Below are positions 58,917-64,000 of a stretch of DNA of 64,000 bases, in pieces. The translations under genes were made by a program, and so were the position numbers. Each line of letters starts with the position of its first letter. Position 1 is the stretch's first letter. A model generated the notes under the pieces. The model was not told where the DNA came from, did not search any database, and saw only the letters and a program-made list of their open reading frames with translations. The DNA comes from an uncultured Collinsella sp. (GTDB taxonomy: Bacteria; Actinomycetota; Coriobacteriia; Coriobacteriales; Coriobacteriaceae), in the NCBI GenBank assembly GCA_900541695.1, contig UQKL01000005.1, positions 42,671-106,670 of the forward strand. Direction: 5' to 3'.

Positions 58917-61403
58917 ATGAGTATCAAGCGTTTGGCACTTTGCCGCAGTCAGGGCCGTCTGTTTGTGCTGCTTCGTTTTGCCGGTCAGGATGTCGCCGCG
59001 CTTATTGAGCGGGAGGGTTCTCAAGCGTTTGCCCATGCGACGGCGAGTGGTTCTTGTGTGCCGTCGCTGGTGCTCCCGGTCGATCATGGCCGTGTGCTGG
59101 CGCTTTGCCCTTCCGTTTCCGATTACGAGCGCGAGCTCGCCATTTTGGTGCTTCCGTTTTTGGATGGCGCGTCGATGGATGTCGTTTTTGCATCCGGTGG
59201 CCAAAGGTTGGGCTCTATTCGCCTCGATAGCCGCGTGGCCAAGCTGGAATCCAAGATTAACTACAAAGCAAAGCCTGCGATGTGTGCGCTCGTTCGCGAT
59301 GCACAGCGCAGCGAGTGCTGCGGTCGCTATGAGATCGATGCCGTTCGTTATTTACCGGCAGACGCCGGCGCGGTGTGGCGCTATGAGGTTACCTGGGCTG
59401 GAGACCTCCAGTGCGCACCTGAGCTCCAGATTTTCGATACGCATATGAATGCCATCGATGTCACCGTGCATGTGTTTGAGTCGCAGGTCGATGTTCCTCA
59501 GCGCAACGGATGCCGCGTCAATAAAACGTATCTGAGCGTTGAGATGCCTCAGGATATACGAGATTTTGTCGCGATTGTGAGCGATCCCACAGAGCAGATC
59601 CAGAGCGGGTTTTGCGCCATGGATGGTCGCCTGTACAACGGCATGCTCGATGACAGTTGGAACCGCATGAAGGACGCGCGTGCAGACGACGCAGCTTATC
59701 GACGTTGGTTTGAGCAACATCGCGCAAAGCCGGGCGATTTGGCGTGCCAACGTGTCGCTTCGGCGGCCTTTGCCTATAGGCCGCTCGTGAGCATTGTGGT
59801 GCCGTGCTACAAGACTGATCGGGTCTACCTGCGCGAGCTGCTGGACTCGGTGCTAGCCCAGAGCTATGACAACTGGGAATTGCTGCTTATGGACGCCTCG
59901 CCCGAATGGGACGCGGTGGCCGACCTTGCGGTGGACGCCAATGACGAGCGCGTTTGTCGCATTGGGCTGCCCGGCAACGGCGGCATCGTGGTCAACACCA
60001 ACGCGGGTATTGAGCAAGCGACGGGCGACTACATCGCGTTCTTGGACCATGACGACATTCTGGAACCGGACGCGTTATTCCAGTATGTTTCCGCGCTGAA
60101 CAAGGCTGCCGAGGGCGAGCGTCCCCAGGTCCTGTTCTGCGACGAGGACATGTTCCAGAAAACGGGGGAGTGGGGCCAGCCGGTCTTTAAGACCAAACTC
60201 AACGTTGACCTGCTCTATAGCCATAACTGCGTGACGCATTTCCTGATGGTGGAGAAGGCGCTTATTGATCGCATTGGCATGTCCCCAGAAGACGTTGCGG
60301 GCGCCCAGGACTACGACCTGACGCTTCGCTGCCTTGCGGCGGGCGCGCGGTTTGAGCATGTTGCGCACGTGCTGTATCACTGGCGCGTTCATCCGGGGTC
60401 GACCGCCGATGGCTCTGCCGATAGCAAGCCGTATGCTATTGAAGCCGGGCGCCTTGCGCTGCAGCGTCACTTTAACGAGCTGGGCATTTGCGGAACGGTC
60501 GAGGAGACCGAGACGCCGTTTGTCTATCGCATGCGCTATGCGCTGCCGGAGCCTGCGCCGCTGGTGAGCATTGTGATCCCCACCAAGGACCACGTTGAGA
60601 CGCTCGATGCCTGTGTGATGTCGATTGCCCAGAAGGCCACGTATGCCAACTATGAGATCGTCTTGGTGGAGAACAACAGCGAAGCCCCGGATACGTTTGC
60701 GTATTACGAAACCCTGCCGGAACGCGTGGCTTCAGCATCAGGAGGCAAGGGCATCGCGCGCGTTGTGTACTGGCCGGGCGAGTTCAATTACTCTCAGATC
60801 ATCAATTTTGGTGTGGAGCACGCTAAGGGCGACTACCTGTTGCTGCTCAACAACGATACCGAGGTTATAAGCCCGGACTTTATCGAAGAGATGATGAGCT
60901 ATCTGCAGCGTCCCGATGCGGGAGTGGTGGGCGCCAAACTCTACTTTGCCGATCATCTGGTGCAGCATGCCGGCATTTTGGTTGGCGTGCGTGGCGCACT
61001 TGCCCATGCCAACCAGGACTTCTCGGCAAAGCGCGAGGGCTATCTTGCCCGCGCTGTGCGCCCGGGCAACTTTAGCGCCGTAACGGGTGCCTGCCAGATG
61101 GTGCGACGCGACGTATTTGAGCGCGTCGGCGGCTACAACGAGGAATTCGCCGTTGGCTTTAACGACGCAGACTTTTGCCTGCGCGTATGGGAGGCGGGCT
61201 ACCGCACCATCTTTACGCCCTATGCCGAGCTGTACCACTACGAGTTCACCTCGCGCGGCAGGGAAGAGGCCAACGAGGAAAAGCTGCGCCGTTGGAAACG
61301 CGAGCAAGCGCTGTTCATGCAGCGCTGGCCGCAGTTCTTCCTCAACGGCGACCCATGGCTCGGACCAAACCTATCTGCCGATAGTGAGTACTTCTCGCTT
61401 TAG
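58917..61403 (+). CDS. large glycosyltransferase with two GT2 domains
   Basis: An 828-residue protein. Residues 1-270 form a domain of unrecognised fold. The first GT2 domain (around 285-500) has SIVVPCYKTDRVYLRELLDS and FLDHDDILEP; the second (around 545-800) has SIVIPTKDHVETLDACV and LLNNDTEVISP with a late CLRVWEAGYRT. Tandem GT2 proteins of this type extend surface polysaccharides, often with two linkage types. It starts directly at the previous stop. Its own stop overlaps the convergent ATPase gene by four bases. Confidence 0.85.
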   Translation: MSIKRLALCRSQGRLFVLLRFAGQDVAALIEREGSQAFAHATASGSCVPSLVLPVDHGRVLALCPSVSDYERELAILVLPFLDGASMDVVFASGGQRLGSIRLDSRVAKLESKINYKAKPAMCALVRDAQRSECCGRYEIDAVRYLPADAGAVWRYEVTWAGDLQCAPELQIFDTHMNAIDVTVHVFESQVDVPQRNGCRVNKTYLSVEMPQDIRDFVAIVSDPTEQIQSGFCAMDGRLYNGMLDDSWNRMKDARADDAAYRRWFEQHRAKPGDLACQRVASAAFAYRPLVSIVVPCYKTDRVYLRELLDSVLAQSYDNWELLLMDASPEWDAVADLAVDANDERVCRIGLPGNGGIVVNTNAGIEQATGDYIAFLDHDDILEPDALFQYVSALNKAAEGERPQVLFCDEDMFQKTGEWGQPVFKTKLNVDLLYSHNCVTHFLMVEKALIDRIGMSPEDVAGAQDYDLTLRCLAAGARFEHVAHVLYHWRVHPGSTADGSADSKPYAIEAGRLALQRHFNELGICGTVEETETPFVYRMRYALPEPAPLVSIVIPTKDHVETLDACVMSIAQKATYANYEIVLVENNSEAPDTFAYYETLPERVASASGGKGIARVVYWPGEFNYSQIINFGVEHAKGDYLLLLNNDTEVISPDFIEEMMSYLQRPDAGVVGAKLYFADHLVQHAGILVGVRGALAHANQDFSAKREGYLARAVRPGNFSAVTGACQMVRRDVFERVGGYNEEFAVGFNDADFCLRVWEAGYRTIFTPYAELYHYEFTSRGREEANEEKLRRWKREQALFMQRWPQFFLNGDPWLGPNLSADSEYFSL

Positions 61404-62377
61404 CGCGAAGTAATGCCAAGTTCCGGCAAAGTATCCTCAAGAGCTGCAAGGGCGGTGGGGTTCAAGTACTCCTCGTTCAAGCAGCTCTTGTCATATCGAA
61501 AACGTGTGTCTCGTGAGCATTCGATGAGTTCTGCAGTAAAGAACTTCTCCCAGCTAAAGAACTTTGAGCTTTCGATATGTTCAGCGGGGTTAAGCAGCAT
61601 GTCCTTAATGTATTTGCTGTTGAATAATCCCGACTTCAACACGAGCCATTCAAACGATTCCGGTAGGAATAGCTTGATGTTCTTTCGGCGCAATAGAGCA
61701 GCTGCTTCCGCAATTTCTGGTCCAAAGGCGGCGCCGTCGGCAATCACGAGGATGTCGTTTTCCGGTGCGTCCATAATGCAGTTGCAAATATTTGATTTTC
61801 CTCCCGCGCTGATGTACTTAATGCTGCTCTTTTTGCATAGCAAACTGAAGAATTCGTAGCCCGAATTTGTGTCCTCGACGATGACAAGCTCGGGCCTCTC
61901 GCCTCTAAATTCAGTATCATCGTAAATACGATATGTAGAGGTGTAGACACGAGAGTAAACGGGATACTTCGTTGTGGTTCGGTTGGTGTTCTTAAGACCG
62001 TAGATTTCATCAACGCTATAGGGCAGTTGGCGCAGTGACTCTCTGGCGACGATTACGTAGTAGTTTGAGCTACGTTTTGCTTCATGGGCAAATTCTCTTG
62101 ATCGAACAAAAGTATTGCCCTCATCAATAAAAACAATACTGCTGGAAATCTCTTGGAGATCTCTGCGCCAATATTTTCCAGATATTGTTTTACAGGGCAC
62201 TTTGCAACTTACTGTTACGCCGCTTTGTGCCCCAAGCTCTTCGTGGGCTGCCACCATATCAAGCAGAGTTGTCTTCCCTGTAGCACTGTTTCCTTGGATG
62301 ATGGTCAGATTTCTATTGATGGTCAGTTTAAACTGAACACGGTTATTTTGAATAATTACCTTGTATGATCCGCGCAT
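61400..62377 (-). CDS. P-loop ATPase with possible C-terminal TOPRIM-like domain
   Basis: A 325-residue cytosolic protein. The Walker A motif QGNSATGKTTLLDM (around 29-42) and a likely Walker B SSIVFIDEGN (around 79-88) form a small ABC-like ATPase. From about residue 160, LVIVEDTNSGYEFF and DILVIADGAAFGPE have the Glu and Asp placement of a TOPRIM nuclease domain, as in OLD or PARIS-type proteins; this is inference. GC is lower than in its neighbours. The ATG overlaps the stop of the upstream DUF4869-like gene (TGATG), so the two are coupled. Confidence 0.6.
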   Translation of the reverse strand: MRGSYKVIIQNNRVQFKLTINRNLTIIQGNSATGKTTLLDMVAAHEELGAQSGVTVSCKVPCKTISGKYWRRDLQEISSSIVFIDEGNTFVRSREFAHEAKRSSNYYVIVARESLRQLPYSVDEIYGLKNTNRTTTKYPVYSRVYTSTYRIYDDTEFRGERPELVIVEDTNSGYEFFSLLCKKSSIKYISAGGKSNICNCIMDAPENDILVIADGAAFGPEIAEAAALLRRKNIKLFLPESFEWLVLKSGLFNSKYIKDMLLNPAEHIESSKFFSWEKFFTAELIECSRDTRFRYDKSCLNEEYLNPTALAALEDTLPELGITSR

Positions 62378-62826
62378 CAGGAGTTCTCCCTAAGGCATTT
62401 TCCAGCTATGGGGACAAGGTCAAACATCGTGTGAACGACATCGCCTGTGTTCGCAATGACAGCCGTGAATTTGCCGTTTCCAAAATCCATTAAATGGTAG
62501 AGATTGATTGCTAAATCCTTTTGCGCGGCGATCCGCAGAATCCAGTAGGCGCAATTATCACCGCAATTTGAGGCGTTATATACGTTCTTCGGCATAAAGT
62601 ACATAAGCAGCAGTGTTTTGGTGCCGCTGGATAGTTTTTCGGGAGGAATGATACCTAGAATCTTGGTATCGATTGCATTGGGGCCTACCACGGTGCCTTT
62701 GTCGATGGATTTTATGACCCTTTGAGCAAAGGCATCTTGAAACCACTGGGGCGAATAGACGTTATCGAAGTAAACCGACGTGTTGTAGATAACGTTTTCC
62801 ATATCACCATAGTGAATTGTTAGCAC
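62377..62826 (-). CDS. DUF4869-like protein
   Basis: A 149-residue protein that I recall as matching DUF4869, whose members begin with a GDM..IYNTSVYF segment (here LTIHYGDMENVIYNTSVYFD). The function is unknown. I prefer GTG 62826, which follows AAGGAG by five bases and gives the family N-terminus, over an upstream ATG at 62856. There is no membrane segment. Its stop overlaps the ATPase start, which implies a fixed-ratio pair. Confidence 0.7.
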   Translation of the reverse strand: MLTIHYGDMENVIYNTSVYFDNVYSPQWFQDAFAQRVIKSIDKGTVVGPNAIDTKILGIIPPEKLSSGTKTLLLMYFMPKNVYNASNCGDNCAYWILRIAAQKDLAINLYHLMDFGNGKFTAVIANTGDVVHTMFDLVPIAGKCLRENS

Positions 62827-62964
62827 GTTAGCTCCTTCGGCTTGCTGATTTGGCATTTAGTGAGATTGATTATATCGCAGCACATGAGGCGGGCGTTATC
62901 GGCCCGCGGTAGATGTGATTGATGACCAAGGTTTGAATTTAATTTGACCATGCCCGTGCGTAGC

Positions 62965-63230
62965 TTGCTTTAGTGGCTTGAGTTATAGATAATAATCTTG
63001 AGCTAAGCTCCGTGTGGCGGCACGTAAAAGCTGTACTGTGCTTGGGCAGGTAAAAAGTCCAAGACGATTAGATATCCGAGAGGATATCGAGCCCGCACCG
63101 GGGAGATAAGGTGAGTCCGCGCCGGGGACTATAATTCCGGCGACAACTAGGTTTCCGTGAGGATGCCGCGGCTGACAGCCAGCAGAAAACCGCCTCTTTG
63201 ATTATCAGCCGGGGTTATCCCGGCTTTTTT
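62965..63230 (+). ncRNA. structured non-coding RNA with strong terminator
   Basis: A promoter TTGCTT (62965-62970), 17 bases, GATAAT (62988-62993) precedes a structured stretch. GATATCC-GAGA-GGATATC (63071-63088) is a perfect hairpin. CGCCGG/CCGGCG (63120-63142), TCC-GTGA-GGA (63154-63163) and the terminator GCCGGG/CCCGGC (63208-63224) with six T residues follow. The RNA would be about 230 bases. It ends only 13 bases before the ATG of the PBECR4-like gene, so it is either an independent RNA or a terminating leader. It could be one of the actinobacterial gut motifs (raiA or Collinsella-1), which I cannot verify. The part of the gap from 62827 to 62964 is empty. Confidence 0.6.
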
Positions 63231-63242
63231 GATTGGGGCAGT

Positions 63243-63846
63243 ATGGGTAGGGCTGAAGATCGGAAGGCGATAGTTGCGGAAATTAATCAGGCAGCAAAAC
63301 TTTATCGCGGTTTTCTTGTCGGAAAGTCATTCATGTACGTTTTCGATGACAGGTATATCGAAGTTATTTATAAGGCCGAAAATTTCAAGCATTTAACTGG
63401 CGTAGATAGTCATTTGTAGGCAGTTTTTCAAATTGGCATCCAGAGGAAAACTTGCTGCGTCGCAGATCGACTTTTCGAATCGCCATCCCTACGCTCTGTG
63501 TCGCAGAAAAGTCAACCATATTGTTCAGCTTGCCTCTTTTGCAACCTCCGCGTGCTTTATGCTCGAAGACATATCAACAAAATCGCAGTGCTATAAGTTT
63601 GGAACAACAGACTTGAACTTTTCCTTACTCATGAACTATAGGGGCGGTTGTTATATTGCTGAATCTTTAAGGGACGAAGATTGTTTTTCAAAGGCCCACG
63701 ATGTGCATCTGGTCACTCATATCTTTTCGAGACAGAACGATAAGAAGCTATATGATTCTCTCTTGTTTAAAGATGGTGATTTCGATGATTCCCAGCTTCC
63801 AAGAACTATTAGGTCTCTCCTAGATTCCTCTCTTCTTGCTCATTAG
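63243..63846 (+). pseudogene. PBECR4-like nuclease-domain protein, frameshifted
   Basis: Two adjacent frames together look like one protein of about 200 residues. The first runs from ATG 63243 to TAG 63417-63419 (59 codons; AAKLYRGFLVGKSFMYVFDD and NFKHLTG). The second resumes in the next frame as RQFFKLASRGKLAASQIDFS and continues to 63846. One extra base around 63417 explains the break. The family is that of PBECR4 proteins, which I recall as a barnase/EndoU-like nuclease set often linked to phages. GC is low, suggesting transfer. A sequencing error remains possible. Confidence 0.55.
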
Positions 63847-64000
63847 AAGATTCAAAGACGCGTGCGAGCGCCCATACACTCTCACCGCTTGCCGCATGCT
63901 TAAACGATTTACGTCGACTTTTCGGTGACGCATAATTTCTTTCGCAAATTGACAACCGCATAGCGGAACACGGCCCGCGCCCCGTCATATGATTTCTAGC
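63847..64000. other. terminal spacer
   Basis: The last 154 bases hold no gene, repeat or hairpin that I can support. Confidence 0.5.

Noticed and set aside
1..64000. CRISPR array
   Set aside because: No series of regularly spaced direct repeats was seen, and no cas gene.

Overview
The window looks like chromosomal DNA of a gut Coriobacteriia member, most likely Collinsella. This is inferred from the high GC content, a very long actinobacterial-type Rho, a GGGtGRT/IscU-like pair, an MPKTG-anchored surface protein, a SUF operon with a divergent Rrf2 regulator, ATP-dependent PEP carboxykinase and a large block of family-2 glycosyltransferases. No database search was possible, so the genus is an inference from gene content.

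Layout. 0-5.5 kb: a GIY-YIG protein cut by the window edge coupled to a MazG-like gene, a CPA1 antiporter, a PPP-type phosphatase and a polysaccharide flippase. 5.6-12 kb: pckA, a B3/B4-domain protein behind a structured leader, MarR, DegV, an MGMT-like protein, a candidate small RNA and trpS. 12-22 kb: tagO/wecA-type transferase, a PflA-like radical SAM protein, tRNA-Ala, pncB, proB and proA (separated by an opposing S33 peptidase) and an HD-domain protein. 22-31 kb: an intact RAYT transposase flanked by inverted palindromes, carD, argS, an IS110-family insertion with a fused HTH domain, and rho. 31-42 kb: envelope proteins, a ROK kinase, an aminotransferase, tRNA-His and two tRNA-Lys genes followed by a 178-bp duplication, dinD, a flavoprotein, the GGGtGRT/IscU-like pair and a second RAYT lacking its catalytic residues. 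42.5-48.5 kb: sufCBDSU plus the divergent Rrf2 regulator, with two matching 29-bp operator-like repeats between them. 48.5-53 kb: an MNT/HEPN pair, an anchored lysozyme-like protein and an AAA-ATPase-like protein. 53-61.4 kb: six glycosyltransferases. 61.4-64 kb: a coupled DUF4869-like/ATPase pair, a terminator-ended structured RNA and a frameshifted PBECR4-like gene.

The most distinctive feature is a set of intergenic palindromes. At least five sequence families differ in their arms but all carry a GGGAC core, and nearly all lie at the 3' ends of genes. Two RAYT genes lie in the same window. One is intact and bracketed by inverted copies of one palindrome family; the other keeps an open frame but has lost the second His of HUH and the Tyr. 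This suggests a REP/RAYT system whose palindromes double as transcription ends.

Functional links: sufCBDSU with the Rrf2 protein make an autoregulated Fe-S assembly locus, and the IscU-like/GGGtGRT pair may be a second Fe-S-related unit. proB/proA supply proline, and pncB salvages nicotinate. The TagO-type transferase, flippase and glycosyltransferase block point to cell-surface glycopolymer synthesis.
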